Shown here: piece after piece, positions 21,752-30,266 of the stretch
Numbering within the stretch: position 1 is the stretch's first letter
Layout of the letters: the number at the start of each line of letters is the position of its first letter
Virus record (IMG/VR): IMGVR_UViG_3300032236_000025
Location: 1 to 38,007 of that record
DNA from: a virus
Strand: one strand, 5' to 3'
Length of the DNA stretch: 38,007 bases
The notes under the pieces: generated by a model
What the model was told of the DNA's origin: nothing
Database searches by the model: none
What the model saw: only the letters and a program-made list of their open reading frames with translations
Program-made: the position numbers and the translations under genes

Positions 21752-23101
21752 ATGTCACAAGTTATTTTAGAAAAATTGGATGCAATTGAAGCGGCAAATA
21801 CCGCGAAAATTGAAGAAGTTACTGCACAAGCACAAGCATCTGTGGAAGCCGTTAAAGCGGAATTCCAAGAAATCGTTTCTGCTTTGGAAGCCAAAGTAGC
21901 ATCTGTTCAAGCACCCGCAATCATCCGCGCACCATCCAAAACTGTTCGCACAGATGTAAATCGTTCAGTTAAAGAACAAATTGCCGCCTACTATAAAGGT
22001 GGTCGCAATGTTGAAAAAGAACTGAAGATGTTTGAAGATGAGGGTCAATATGACGCATATTTGGCTGAAGCATCTGCATTGACTGCTGGTGGTGATGGCA
22101 AGGGTGGTCGTACCGCTTATGACCCTGTGTTTGTTGCTTTGCGTTTGGCTAACCCAATGCGTGGCATTTCACGCACAGTTGCAACTGATGGTTCTTCATA
22201 TCAATTTAGATTGAAGAGCGGAAACGCTGGCGCGGCTTGGGGATATTCCATTCAAAACAATGGTTCAACCACAACTGAAGACACAAACATTTGGCAATTA
22301 GTTTTGCAAGATTTGAATGTGCAATTCCCAATCCGTACTGCCGCTTTGGATGACATTGATGGTTTGGAAGCAAATGTGGTTGACGATATGTTGGCTGAGT
22401 TTGCACAATCTGAAGCCTTGTCAATGATTCAAAACAATGACCAAGCCGCACAATCTGGCACTAACCCTTATGGTGGTACTAATGGTTTGCGTGGTCTTGA
22501 CCAATACGCTGGTGCGAATGCTACCTACACAGGTGGAACATTCTCTACACCCGCATTTGGAACAAGCGGTACAGGTTCATCAAGTGGCTTGCATAGCCTT
22601 GCAACCTATGACCAGTTAACAACTAATGCAAACACAGTTGGTGCAAATAACATTTCTTATAAAGATGTGATTAACACCATGTATGCATTGCCACAACAAT
22701 ATTGGACACCAAATGCGCGTTGGATGGTTAACCCAATCTTGGCTCAAGCAATTCGCGGTCTGCAAGACACCAATGGTCGTCCAATCTTTAACTCTGTTGA
22801 ATCATTGAACCCAGACGGCATCATTGGTCAAATGTTGGGCTTTGATGTTGTCATGAACAAGTATCTTGACAATCCTTCACAAGCAACAACTGGTTCTGCT
22901 GGCACAAACAGTTTATACCCAATGTATTTTGCTGATTGGTCGCGTTTCCACACAATCGTTGATCGTTTGAACATGGTTATGCGTAGATACGACCAGACAC
23001 TCCCAGGATATATAACATTTTTTGGAGAAAAAAGATTAGCGACAAGTGTTCGTGATCCTAATGCTGGTGTTCGCTATCGCAGTACAGGAACGGCTACCTA
23101 A
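21752..23101 (+). CDS. Major capsid protein 1 (HK97 fold, with delta-like N-terminal region)
   Basis: The protein has 449 residues. Residues about 1-105 are helical and Ala/Glu/Lys-rich (for example IEEVTAQAQASVEAVKAEFQ), like an HK97 delta scaffold domain. The mature fold follows: GGRTAYDPVFVALRLANPMR (about 118-137), NIWQLVLQDLNVQFPIRTA, ALSMIQNNDQAAQSG with GGTNGLRGL (about 222-246), MYFADWSRFHTIVDR, FFGEKRLATSVRDPNAGVRY near the end. It lies right after the protease. A strong terminator after the gene would boost its share over the second capsid gene. Confidence 0.93.
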   Translation: MSQVILEKLDAIEAANTAKIEEVTAQAQASVEAVKAEFQEIVSALEAKVASVQAPAIIRAPSKTVRTDVNRSVKEQIAAYYKGGRNVEKELKMFEDEGQYDAYLAEASALTAGGDGKGGRTAYDPVFVALRLANPMRGISRTVATDGSSYQFRLKSGNAGAAWGYSIQNNGSTTTEDTNIWQLVLQDLNVQFPIRTAALDDIDGLEANVVDDMLAEFAQSEALSMIQNNDQAAQSGTNPYGGTNGLRGLDQYAGANATYTGGTFSTPAFGTSGTGSSSGLHSLATYDQLTTNANTVGANNISYKDVINTMYALPQQYWTPNARWMVNPILAQAIRGLQDTNGRPIFNSVESLNPDGIIGQMLGFDVVMNKYLDNPSQATTGSAGTNSLYPMYFADWSRFHTIVDRLNMVMRRYDQTLPGYITFFGEKRLATSVRDPNAGVRYRSTGTAT

Positions 23102-23114
23102 TAGTTGCCAACTT

Positions 23115-23141
23115 GGTGGGGGGTTCGCCCCTCACCTTTTT
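23115..23141 (+). terminator. Intrinsic terminator between the two capsid genes
   Basis: GGTGGGGGG (23115-23123), a TTCG tetraloop (23124-23127) and CCCCTCACC (23128-23136) form a nine-pair stem with one G-T wobble, directly followed by TTTTT. This is a textbook Rho-independent terminator with a UUCG loop, 14 bases after the MCP1 stop and 27 bases before the MCP2 start. It should attenuate expression of everything downstream relative to MCP1. Confidence 0.85.
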
Positions 23142-23167
23142 CTTGCAACCCAATTTGGATAAACAAA

Positions 23168-24196
23168 ATGACCATCACCGAAAAAATCCTATCAGGCATT
23201 AAGCAAACACTAGAGACAGGCGATCAAATCAAGATTGATTTGCGCGAAGCGTCTGCAATCACAGGCTCTGGTTATGGGGTTGGTGGTCGCACTTTCTTTG
23301 ATAATGCATTTGCGGCTTTACGCTATGCAAACCCGATTCGCCAAGTAGCGCGTGTTCTTCCCGCTTCTGGCTCTGCTGTTCAGTTTGTCGCTAAGACGGG
23401 TAATGCCGCAAGCCAAACTAATCCTTGGACATATACATTTACGCCTAATAGTGGCACACCAAACACAGACACAAGCATTTGGCAATTGCCTACTCGCGTT
23501 ATCACGGCACAATTGCCAATCCGCACGGCAGTAATGTCTGATGTAAATTATTTAAACGAAACAATTGTTGAAGATTTGGCAATGGAATTTGCGTCTATTG
23601 AAGGCGCATCTATGATTCAAAACAACGACCAATCTGGTTCTACTACTACAACAACTGGTGGAACAAATGGTTTGCGTGGTTTGAATTATTACACCAGCGC
23701 GGCATCTTCTGCTTATGGCTCTAGTGGTTACGCAATCACGGATGGTATACATTCAATTGCAACCTTTACTCAAGCGGCGGCGGCAATCTCTTATAGCGAC
23801 ATTACTGATATGGCGCGTCTGTTTCCGCCACAGTATTGGAATTCACCATATACCGCATGGATGATGCATCCACAAACAATTCACAGTTTGCGAAACCTTG
23901 GTGGCGCGGCAGTTATTAAACAGTTTGCTGAAGTTGGTGATGGTGATGGCGGTGCAGTTACCCACATTTTTGGATTCCCTGTAATTCCTAATGCCAACAT
24001 GAGTTTGGTTGGTGCTGGTAACTTCAGCATCTATTTAGCCGATTGGTCGCGTTTTGTAACTATTGCAGATGTTGAAGAAATGACTGTGCAAGCAATGGAG
24101 CAAACACAGGCTGGATTCATAACCCTGTATGCTGAAAAACGCATGGTCAGCACAGTTCGTGACCCATTTGCTGGTATTCGTTTAGTCGGAGTTTAA
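23168..24196 (+). CDS. Second HK97-fold capsid protein, paralogue of MCP1 without the delta region
   Basis: The protein has 342 residues from ATG 23168; the longer frame from 23105 crosses the terminator. It aligns with MCP1 along the mature core: LREASAITGS and GGRTFFDNAFAALRYANPIR correspond to LAEASALTAG and GGRTAYDPVFVALRLANPMR. TSIWQLP...AQLPIRTA, GASMIQNNDQ, GGTNGLRGLNYY, YLADWSRFVTIAD and LYAEKRMVSTVRDPFAGIRL also match. It lacks MCP1's first ~105 residues. It may form pentons, a minor shell component or an alternative capsid, as gp24 does for gp23 in T4. Confidence 0.9.
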   Translation: MTITEKILSGIKQTLETGDQIKIDLREASAITGSGYGVGGRTFFDNAFAALRYANPIRQVARVLPASGSAVQFVAKTGNAASQTNPWTYTFTPNSGTPNTDTSIWQLPTRVITAQLPIRTAVMSDVNYLNETIVEDLAMEFASIEGASMIQNNDQSGSTTTTTGGTNGLRGLNYYTSAASSAYGSSGYAITDGIHSIATFTQAAAAISYSDITDMARLFPPQYWNSPYTAWMMHPQTIHSLRNLGGAAVIKQFAEVGDGDGGAVTHIFGFPVIPNANMSLVGAGNFSIYLADWSRFVTIADVEEMTVQAMEQTQAGFITLYAEKRMVSTVRDPFAGIRLVGV

Positions 24197-24198
24197 TT

Positions 24199-24867
24199 AT
24201 GTCTGTTGACCAAACAGGCTTTTTAAACTATGGCGCACCTACGCGCAATCCTTTCAATTATGCAAAGGTTGAACAGATTGCCCGTGACATAGCAACGCCT
24301 TGGCTGTCATTAATTGAAATCACCAATCAACTTAACTTGTTTGGTGATGAAAGTCAGGATGAATATTTACAAGGGCTAGAAGTAGCGACTAGACAGGCTA
24401 TTGAAGACTATCTAGGTCTATTTGTATTTCCCGCGTCTTATCGCGTCTGGTACAACGCTTCAAGCCTTTATGGAACGCCTTTAACGCTAGACTTGCCAGA
24501 GGTTAGCCAAAACTACAACGCAACTCAAGCGGGTGTTACTGTAAATGCGGTTAAGTATTGGTCAGATACAACTGTGCCTGTTTTATACACAGTTTCAGCA
24601 ACCACTTATTACTATGACCCATCTGGTAACAAGATTGTTTTGCAAACCTTGCCGACAAATCTAAATTCCAGTATGACAAGCCCTGTCTATTGTGAATACA
24701 CAACTGCATCCAGCCCCATAGCCACATACCCTGTGGTTAAGCAAGCGGGCTTATTGCTTTTGACGCATCTTTATAACAATCGTAGCGATACAACAGACAA
24801 TCAATTGAAAAACATTCCATTTGGCGTGTCGACATTGTTACGCCCTTATAAGCCATTGGTGATGTAA
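24199..24867 (+). CDS. Head-tail connector (gp6-like adaptor)
   Basis: The protein has 222 residues. The N-terminal helical bundle has LSLIEITNQLNL and QGLEVATRQAIEDYLGLF (about 55-72), and the C-terminus VVKQAGLLLLTHLYNNRSDT ... LKNIPFGVSTLLRPYKPLVM is the hallmark of HK97 gp6-type adaptors. A longer central beta insert (about 80-165) is present. It docks below the portal ring. Confidence 0.85.
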   Translation: MSVDQTGFLNYGAPTRNPFNYAKVEQIARDIATPWLSLIEITNQLNLFGDESQDEYLQGLEVATRQAIEDYLGLFVFPASYRVWYNASSLYGTPLTLDLPEVSQNYNATQAGVTVNAVKYWSDTTVPVLYTVSATTYYYDPSGNKIVLQTLPTNLNSSMTSPVYCEYTTASSPIATYPVVKQAGLLLLTHLYNNRSDTTDNQLKNIPFGVSTLLRPYKPLVM

Positions 24868-25212
24868 ATGGCAATAGCGCGGTTTGAAAATATAAGCGTA
24901 AATAGATTGACATTTGGCGCAAGCACATTTGGCGAACAATCAACAACGCAATCACTTTGGTTTTTAACCCGTGCGCGTGTTCATTCTGTGGCTAATCATG
25001 TCAAGATTTCTGAAAAATATCGCGTTTATTCAGATGTGGTGGATTTCACGCTAAATTACACACCCAACACAAAAGAAATGATTGATAACCAAAACCTTTA
25101 TTCCATCAACTGGCGCGGTTTTGATTGGCGTATTGACAATGTGCGGGAAGCGGATGATCGCATGACAGTCAAAATCCTTTGTGTTCGCAATGACCCTGTG
25201 GTGGCTGTTTAA
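24868..25212 (+). CDS. Head-tail joining / head-closure protein
   Basis: The protein has 114 residues and starts directly after the adaptor stop. It is beta-rich (FLTRARVHSVANHVKISEKYRVYSD, ending WRIDNVREADDRMTVKILC), matching the phage head-tail joining family (SPP1 gp16 / HK97 gp7 type) in size, position and the final WxIxxVREADDRM strand pair. It closes the connector channel and accepts the tail. Confidence 0.75.
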   Translation: MAIARFENISVNRLTFGASTFGEQSTTQSLWFLTRARVHSVANHVKISEKYRVYSDVVDFTLNYTPNTKEMIDNQNLYSINWRGFDWRIDNVREADDRMTVKILCVRNDPVVAV

Positions 25213-25628
25213 TGGCACAAATGAATCCAGTTCAGTATGGGAAGGCTATCCAGTACCAACTGGCAAATATAGTCACGCCTGTGCCTGTGTATGCGTCTTT
25301 TAACCGCAACTTTGCAACACAACCCAAATTCTTGACTTGGAATTTGCGGAATGTCCATCAACCCGTTTACACGGGTATTTACCAGCAAGTAAAAGGCATT
25401 GATAGACCAGTTTTCCAGATTTCCATATTTACCCAAGCAATTGAAGATGGTTTCACAATCAGTAATTTGATATTACAATCGTTGCACGGGTATAGCGGTC
25501 TTTTTGGCGGCTCTACTGATGGGTTCTATATTTCCAAAGCAGATGTGCAATGGTTATATAACACATACGACAATACAGACAAATTGGCGCAGATTTTTCT
25601 GGATTGCACAATTGATGTACCAACATAA
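25212..25628 (+). CDS. Tail completion / terminator-like protein
   Basis: The protein has 138 residues with a one-base stop/start overlap. It shows beta-rich segments (VPVYASFNRNFATQPKFLTW, VFQISIFTQAIEDGFTISNLILQSLHGYSG, then LAQIFLDCTIDVPT). Its place between head-closure and tail tube is that of the DUF3168/gpU-type tail terminator, but sequence support is weak. Confidence 0.6.
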   Translation: MAQMNPVQYGKAIQYQLANIVTPVPVYASFNRNFATQPKFLTWNLRNVHQPVYTGIYQQVKGIDRPVFQISIFTQAIEDGFTISNLILQSLHGYSGLFGGSTDGFYISKADVQWLYNTYDNTDKLAQIFLDCTIDVPT

Positions 25629-25666
25629 GACAATTTAACAAACTCTTTTTTTGAAGGAAAATCAAA

Positions 25667-26161
25667 ATGGCTCTCCCAAATAAAATTCTCTCAGGCTTTT
25701 CGGCAACGCTATATGCACAGCCAACTGCATCCCCAACGCCTTTGACTGTTGCTAACCTTTCTACTTATGCAAGCGTTAGCGCAATTGCCGTATCTGGAAA
25801 TCTAGTGCCTGTTGAAGCAATTCCCGCATTTGGTCAAGATGATGCATCTGCTTCTTTCGGTGTGGCTGGTTCGCGTCAATCTGACAAAATCCCAACCCAA
25901 TCTGCACCTACCAGCATGACCATTACTGCCGCATGGAATCCAAGCGATACAGTTTTGTTGTTGTTGCGTGGTGATGCTTATAACGGCATGATTGACCGCA
26001 CTTTTGTTATCTCTGCTACTGATGGCACAGGAATCGTTAACTACGCTTTCAATGGTCGCGTTGGCGAGTGGAAGATTGATAGCCAGCCAAATGCTCAAGC
26101 CAAAGTGACTTTCACAATTCACCCCCGTGGCAATCAATACGGCTGGTCAGCAAGCACTTAA
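25667..26161 (+). CDS. Major tail tube protein
   Basis: The protein has 164 residues with AAGGAAAATCAAA before the ATG. It is an all-beta Ser/Thr/Ala-rich protein with ALPNKILSGFSATLYAQ at the N-terminus, SMTITAAWNPSDTVLLLLRGDAYNG in the middle, and VNYAFNGRVGEWKIDSQPNAQAKVTFTI at the C-terminus, the tube-fold pattern seen in lambda gpV-like proteins. It is expected to be the second most abundant virion protein. Confidence 0.82.
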   Translation: MALPNKILSGFSATLYAQPTASPTPLTVANLSTYASVSAIAVSGNLVPVEAIPAFGQDDASASFGVAGSRQSDKIPTQSAPTSMTITAAWNPSDTVLLLLRGDAYNGMIDRTFVISATDGTGIVNYAFNGRVGEWKIDSQPNAQAKVTFTIHPRGNQYGWSAST

Positions 26162-26162
26162 T

Positions 26163-26378
26163 ATGGCTAAACTAAAAGATGTGCTGGCAACAATGGTCAG
26201 CAGTTATTCTGACTTGACCCTTTTAGCAAGGGGTCAAGTGGTTGATGCTAATGAAGTTGCACAAGCAATTGCAAAGGCAGACCCCGATTCAGCCGAAATG
26301 GTTGCATTACAAGCGTTGGCTAAATGGAATCCTGTGGCAACACAAGAAACCGCACCAGTACAAGAAACTAAAGAATAA
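26163..26378 (+). CDS. Small tail-region protein, function unknown
   Basis: The protein has 71 residues from ATG 26163, directly after the tail-tube stop (TAATATG). It is helical and Ala/Glu-rich (AKLKDVLATMVSSYSDLTLLA, EVAQAIAKADPDSAEMVALQALAKW) with a Pro/Thr/Glu-rich C-terminus. It lies between tube and chaperone genes; a tube-associated or assembly role is a guess. Confidence 0.65.
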   Translation: MAKLKDVLATMVSSYSDLTLLARGQVVDANEVAQAIAKADPDSAEMVALQALAKWNPVATQETAPVQETKE

Positions 26379-26603
26379 ATGCAAATAAAAGACTCAAACG
26401 ATTTGCTTGGCTTTTTGGAAGCGCAAGCCGCAACAGGGGATAAGCAATGGTTTGGGTTTTTGCAACAAAAGATAATAGCAATTACGCTGGCGCACCAGAT
26501 TGCCGCTAACCATGCGGACAAGATGACACCAGATCAAATTGTGGAATATGTGGTTGAACTCAATAACCAAATTTTCCAAAAAATTATAAGTAAAAGGATA
26601 TGA
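26379..26603 (+). CDS. Small tail-region protein, function unknown
   Basis: The protein has 74 residues and starts directly at the previous stop. It is all-helical (NDLLGFLEAQAATGDKQWFG, FLQQKIIAITLAHQIAAN, DQIVEYVVELNNQIFQKI). It has no membrane segment and no recognised family. It precedes the G chaperone by three bases. Confidence 0.65.
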   Translation: MQIKDSNDLLGFLEAQAATGDKQWFGFLQQKIIAITLAHQIAANHADKMTPDQIVEYVVELNNQIFQKIISKRI

Positions 26604-26606
26604 TAA

Positions 26607-27125
26607 ATGACACTAGCAACCAAATTGGGTTCGTCTTACGAATCCATCAAAAACGCGACTAAGCAAAAGAAAATAAAAATCACATTCAACGATACAGAAT
26701 GTGAACTAAAAGTCAGAGTCCCATTTAAAAGGGAAATGGAAGAAATCATGGCTAGGATTTCATCCCCAGACGAACAATTAGTAGAAGCAATCTACACAAG
26801 ACTTTCAGCCCCAATCAAAGAAACTGTGACAAATGCCAATGAAGGCTTTTTGGATGCGGTTAATTCTGAAGGCGAAAAATTAAAAATTACTGATACAGAT
26901 GTGATTGTTGATGGCACATCTGTGCGTCAAGTTGCAAACATTTCTGCTATTTGGCAAACCCAAGTAGAACAATACTTTTCACTTTTGTTAACCGAAACTG
27001 GCGAACCAGTAAACGAAACATTTGAGCAAATCACAGATGAATTCCCAGAATATGCCATTCGGGAAATCGTGTCTAAGATTGATGAAGCCATCAAACCTAA
27101 ATACGAAGACACAAAAAAAAACTAA
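26607..27125 (+). CDS. Tail assembly chaperone G
   Basis: The protein has 172 residues. Its placement after the tail tube and before the tape measure, and its acidic helical composition (VPFKREMEEIMARISSPDEQLVEAIY, FEQITDEFPEYAIREIVSKIDEAIKPKYED), fit lambda gpG-type chaperones. It ends in a run of nine A residues containing the heptamer A_AAA_AAC three bases before the stop codon, which allows a -1 shift into the next frame to make the G-T fusion of about 293 residues. Confidence 0.8.
   Translation: MTLATKLGSSYESIKNATKQKKIKITFNDTECELKVRVPFKREMEEIMARISSPDEQLVEAIYTRLSAPIKETVTNANEGFLDAVNSEGEKLKITDTDVIVDGTSVRQVANISAIWQTQVEQYFSLLLTETGEPVNETFEQITDEFPEYAIREIVSKIDEAIKPKYEDTKKN
27116..27122 (+). promoter_or_regulatory. 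-1 programmed ribosomal frameshift site (G to GT)
   Basis: A_AAA_AAC lies in phase with the G frame at 27116-27122, followed at 27123 by the G stop codon. A short stem TGCGG (27135-27139) / CCGCA (27153-27157) starts 12 bases downstream and could stimulate slipping. The -1 frame stays open to 27487. Confidence 0.85.
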
Positions 27126-27487
27126 GGCGTAGTTTGCGGTTACAAGTCCGTGCCGCAATGGTGTTTAATGGACACACAATTGAATCGGTAGACGCAATAG
27201 ACGAAGACACATTTACCGAAATCTGCGTGATGTATGCAGATAAAGTGCTAGGTTCACGGGCGGTATTTGATGCAATAACTCCGCTTACAACTGCGATATA
27301 TAACTACATCCGAAGCCCAAATACAAGTGCGTTTAGAAGTGACCAAATATTTCCTTGGGTTGTAGAATATGACAACAACCCAGACTATGAAAATAGTCAA
27401 GATGAGGTAAACGATAAATTGTTATTGTTTATGACCCAAGCCCCGAATTTCAACCCAGAAAGGTTTAAAAATGGCGGTTCAGCATGA
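27122..27487 (+). CDS. T part of tail chaperone fusion GT (made by -1 frameshift)
   Basis: These 121 codons follow the slippery site in the -1 frame (LRRSLRLQVRAAMVFNGHTI, then ESVDAIDEDTFTEICVMYADKVLG, and IFPWVVEYDNNPDY). There is no good independent start: TTG 27134 lacks a ribosome site. As in lambda, it is probably made only as an extension of G, recruiting the tape measure to tube subunits. It ends 16 bases into the next gene. Confidence 0.8.
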   Translation, partial: LRRSLRLQVRAAMVFNGHTIESVDAIDEDTFTEICVMYADKVLGSRAVFDAITPLTTAIYNYIRSPNTSAFRSDQIFPWVVEYDNNPDYENSQDEVNDKLLLFMTQAPNFNPERFKNGGSA

Positions 27488-27992
27488 ATTTAGAGTGGAT
27501 GGTTTTGATGAACTATTTGCTGGCATGGCTGAATTGAAAGAAGAAATCGGCAAGGGCAAAACTGACAGAATGTGGCGCGAAGCGTTGACTATGGCGGCAC
27601 AACCAATTCTGGATAGCGCAAAAAACAATGCCCCAGTAGATACTGGACAAATGGCAGACCATATTTATATGAAAGTCCAACGCCCTATGGCGCGGGATAA
27701 AAACGGCAAATATTATGCTGGTGAAATGTATATGGCGCGTATTACTGTCAGCCCAATTAGGGAAGATACAGAACTGCACTTTATTTTAAACAAGCGCGGA
27801 AGAACTCAAGCAGTTTATCGAAATAAACGACCCGTGGCTTTATCGCAAGAATTTGGCAATGCACACAATGGCGCACATCCATTTCTTAGACCAGCATTGG
27901 AAAGTAATGTTAATTTAGTTGTGGAGATTTTGGGGGATAGGATAAAATTGATATTAGATAAGTTTGCAAAAGAGCAAAAGACACAAGGGTAA
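27471..27992 (+). CDS. HK97 gp10-family tail completion protein, in an unusual position
   Basis: The protein has 173 residues. Family signature: DELFAGMAELKEEIGKGK (about 13-30), AALPILDSAKNNAPVDTGQM-type segment (AAQPILDSAKNNAPVDTGQM, about 46-65), and EFGNAHNGAHPFLRPALESN (about 132-151). These proteins normally lie between head-closure and terminator genes; here it lies between the chaperones and the tape measure. It acts at the head-tail junction. Confidence 0.85.
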   Translation: MAVQHEFRVDGFDELFAGMAELKEEIGKGKTDRMWREALTMAAQPILDSAKNNAPVDTGQMADHIYMKVQRPMARDKNGKYYAGEMYMARITVSPIREDTELHFILNKRGRTQAVYRNKRPVALSQEFGNAHNGAHPFLRPALESNVNLVVEILGDRIKLILDKFAKEQKTQG

Positions 27993-27995
27993 CAA

Positions 27996-30263
27996 ATGGC
28001 ACAAATAGGGTCACTATCAGTCAAACTGGGTCTTGTTACTGTTGAATGGGATAAAGCGACAGATAAAGCAATTGGTCAAGCCAAAGATTTACAAAAAGCA
28101 TTTAGTAATCTTGGTAGCGGATTTAAAGAATTAGCAAATGCTTGGTCTACGCTAGGTGGTTCTGTTACGGCTGGCGCGTTTGCTTTTGGCGAATTACTGC
28201 ATTCAACCCTAGAATTTTCCAATGAAGTTAAAGACTTAGCGGGTGCTTATGACATAAGCATTCAAAAGACTTTGCAATTTAGGGATGCTTTGCAAACCTC
28301 TGGCGGTAAAGCAGACAATGCCGCAAAAATGTTGGGTACTCTATTTGCAAAAATAGATGATGCACAAAAAGGAAATGAAGCCGCCATTGCCCAATTTGAA
28401 CGCATGGGTCTGTCATTTCAAGACATTAAAAATGCCAAACCAGAAGAACAAATAAATCAAATTACTAGGGCTTTAGGCGCACTTGGCGAAGGCAGTAAAT
28501 TTGAACAGATCAAACTAATCAAGGAAATGTTTGGTCGTGGTGGCATAGGCGTTGATTTTGAAGAAGTTGGTCACAAAGTAAATCAAACAACGCAAGCGTA
28601 TGACATTCATGCAGAACACATAAAAAAACTTGGTGAAGTTTCTGACAACCTTAAAACAACTTTTGACAATTTAAAAATTGCATTTGCTGGATTTATTGCG
28701 CCATTTGCAAGCGAAGGTACAACCAGCATTGCTAAATTCCAAGCAATCTTAATTGGCATTACAAGTTATGCAGTTGTAAGTGGATTGGGCAAATTGGTTG
28801 CCGCAAGTTATGAACTAGCAAAAGCATGGCAAGCGGTAAGCATTTCTGTTGCTTTGGCTGGTGGTCCATTATCTTTACTTGCCACAATAACTGCTGGCAT
28901 TGCTGGTGCAGTCGCAATAATGCGAACTCCATCATTGCAAAGAAACAAAGCAACTTCATTTCAAAGTTCAGATGAAGGTGACAGAAAGCAAGCGGAAGAA
29001 GAAGCAAGGCAAGCCGCTATTGATGCAGAAAACGAAAAAACATCTAGACGAGAACTAATTGCACAACAAGCCAAAATTAAATTATTAGAACAACAAGTAG
29101 GCTTTGAAAAGCAATTAGGTGCATTAAAAATATCTGGTTTGACCATAGATCATTACGATACACAAATAAAAGAAACTAATGTAAAAAGAGCGCAAGAAAT
29201 TGCACAGATTGAAGCGCAACGGGTGCAGAATTTAAACAAAGTAGATTTATCAGAAGCACAAATTGCCAATATCAATAAAGAAGCCAATGCACAAAGAAGA
29301 CTTGCTGATGAAAAAGCAAATCAGGCTATATCGTTTTTAATTGCACAACGCACAAAAGAAATCGGAATTATTAACCAACAAATAGATTTGCAACACAAAA
29401 TTGCTAATTTTGACCAAGCAAAAATCCAGTTAGAGCGCGATAAGTTTTATATGACTGACTTGCAATATAAGATTGCAAATGAAGAATTAGAAACACAAAG
29501 AAAAATAGCGTCTATAAGACAGCAAATGATTGAAGCAGAACAAAGGCTTGGTCGTGGCAAAACTTTAGATGCAGAAAATGCAAAACTGCAAGATCAAATA
29601 AATATTGAAAAAAGCCTTAGTGAAGCGCGTAAACAATCAATGATGATTGATGAACAAAGACGCACAAGTTTTTCTGAGGGTTGGAATCAAGCATTTAGAC
29701 AATATGCATGGGATGCACAAAACTATTCCAAGATGGGTGCTGATGCTTTTGCCACATTTGCAAATGGCATGAATTCAGCATTGGATAATTTTGTAAAAAC
29801 AGGCAAACTTAACTTTAAAGATTTTGCACAAAGCGTAATTCAAGATTTAATTGCAATCCAATTAAAAGCGCAAGCAATGTCTATTCTTAAAATGTCTGGT
29901 TTAGGCAGTATGTTTGGCATGGGCGGTGCAACCATGACAACGGGTGCATTTGAATATGGCATTAGTGCATCTGGTATGTATGCAGATGGTGGAGACCCGC
30001 CAGTTGGTCAACCTTCAATAGTGGGTGAGCGTGGTCCAGAATTGTTTGTGCCTAAACAGGCTGGCACAGTCATTCCAAACAATACCCTTCAAAGTATGTT
30101 GGGCGGTGGTAGCAATCAACCAAGCATTACCTACAATGGTCCATATATCGCAAACATGAGTGCGATTGACACACAATCAGCCACACAATTCTTGGCTAAA
30201 AACAAAAGCGCAGTTTGGGCGGCAAACCAAACCGCACAACGATCATTGCCACAAAGTAGGTAA
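27996..30263 (+). CDS. Tail tape measure protein
   Basis: The protein has 755 residues, the second longest complete protein here. An N-terminal helical part (for example ATDKAIGQAKDLQKAFSNLG) is followed by a hydrophobic region (about 235-310) suited to membrane insertion, long coiled coils (about 320-545), and a C-terminal lambda-H-like end with NFKDFAQSVIQDLIAIQLKA (about 605-624) and GERGPELFVPKQAGTVIPNN (about 675-694). Its length suggests a tail of roughly 110 nm if 0.15 nm per residue applies. It is preceded by the gp10-like gene. Confidence 0.92.
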   Translation: MAQIGSLSVKLGLVTVEWDKATDKAIGQAKDLQKAFSNLGSGFKELANAWSTLGGSVTAGAFAFGELLHSTLEFSNEVKDLAGAYDISIQKTLQFRDALQTSGGKADNAAKMLGTLFAKIDDAQKGNEAAIAQFERMGLSFQDIKNAKPEEQINQITRALGALGEGSKFEQIKLIKEMFGRGGIGVDFEEVGHKVNQTTQAYDIHAEHIKKLGEVSDNLKTTFDNLKIAFAGFIAPFASEGTTSIAKFQAILIGITSYAVVSGLGKLVAASYELAKAWQAVSISVALAGGPLSLLATITAGIAGAVAIMRTPSLQRNKATSFQSSDEGDRKQAEEEARQAAIDAENEKTSRRELIAQQAKIKLLEQQVGFEKQLGALKISGLTIDHYDTQIKETNVKRAQEIAQIEAQRVQNLNKVDLSEAQIANINKEANAQRRLADEKANQAISFLIAQRTKEIGIINQQIDLQHKIANFDQAKIQLERDKFYMTDLQYKIANEELETQRKIASIRQQMIEAEQRLGRGKTLDAENAKLQDQINIEKSLSEARKQSMMIDEQRRTSFSEGWNQAFRQYAWDAQNYSKMGADAFATFANGMNSALDNFVKTGKLNFKDFAQSVIQDLIAIQLKAQAMSILKMSGLGSMFGMGGATMTTGAFEYGISASGMYADGGDPPVGQPSIVGERGPELFVPKQAGTVIPNNTLQSMLGGGSNQPSITYNGPYIANMSAIDTQSATQFLAKNKSAVWAANQTAQRSLPQSR

Positions 30264-30266
30264 AAC

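Noticed and set aside
23105-23167. N-terminal extension of the second capsid protein from ATG 23105
   Set aside because: It would translate the terminator hairpin and gives a sequence (MPTWWGVRPSPFSCN) unlike capsid proteins; ATG 23168 begins the aligned region.
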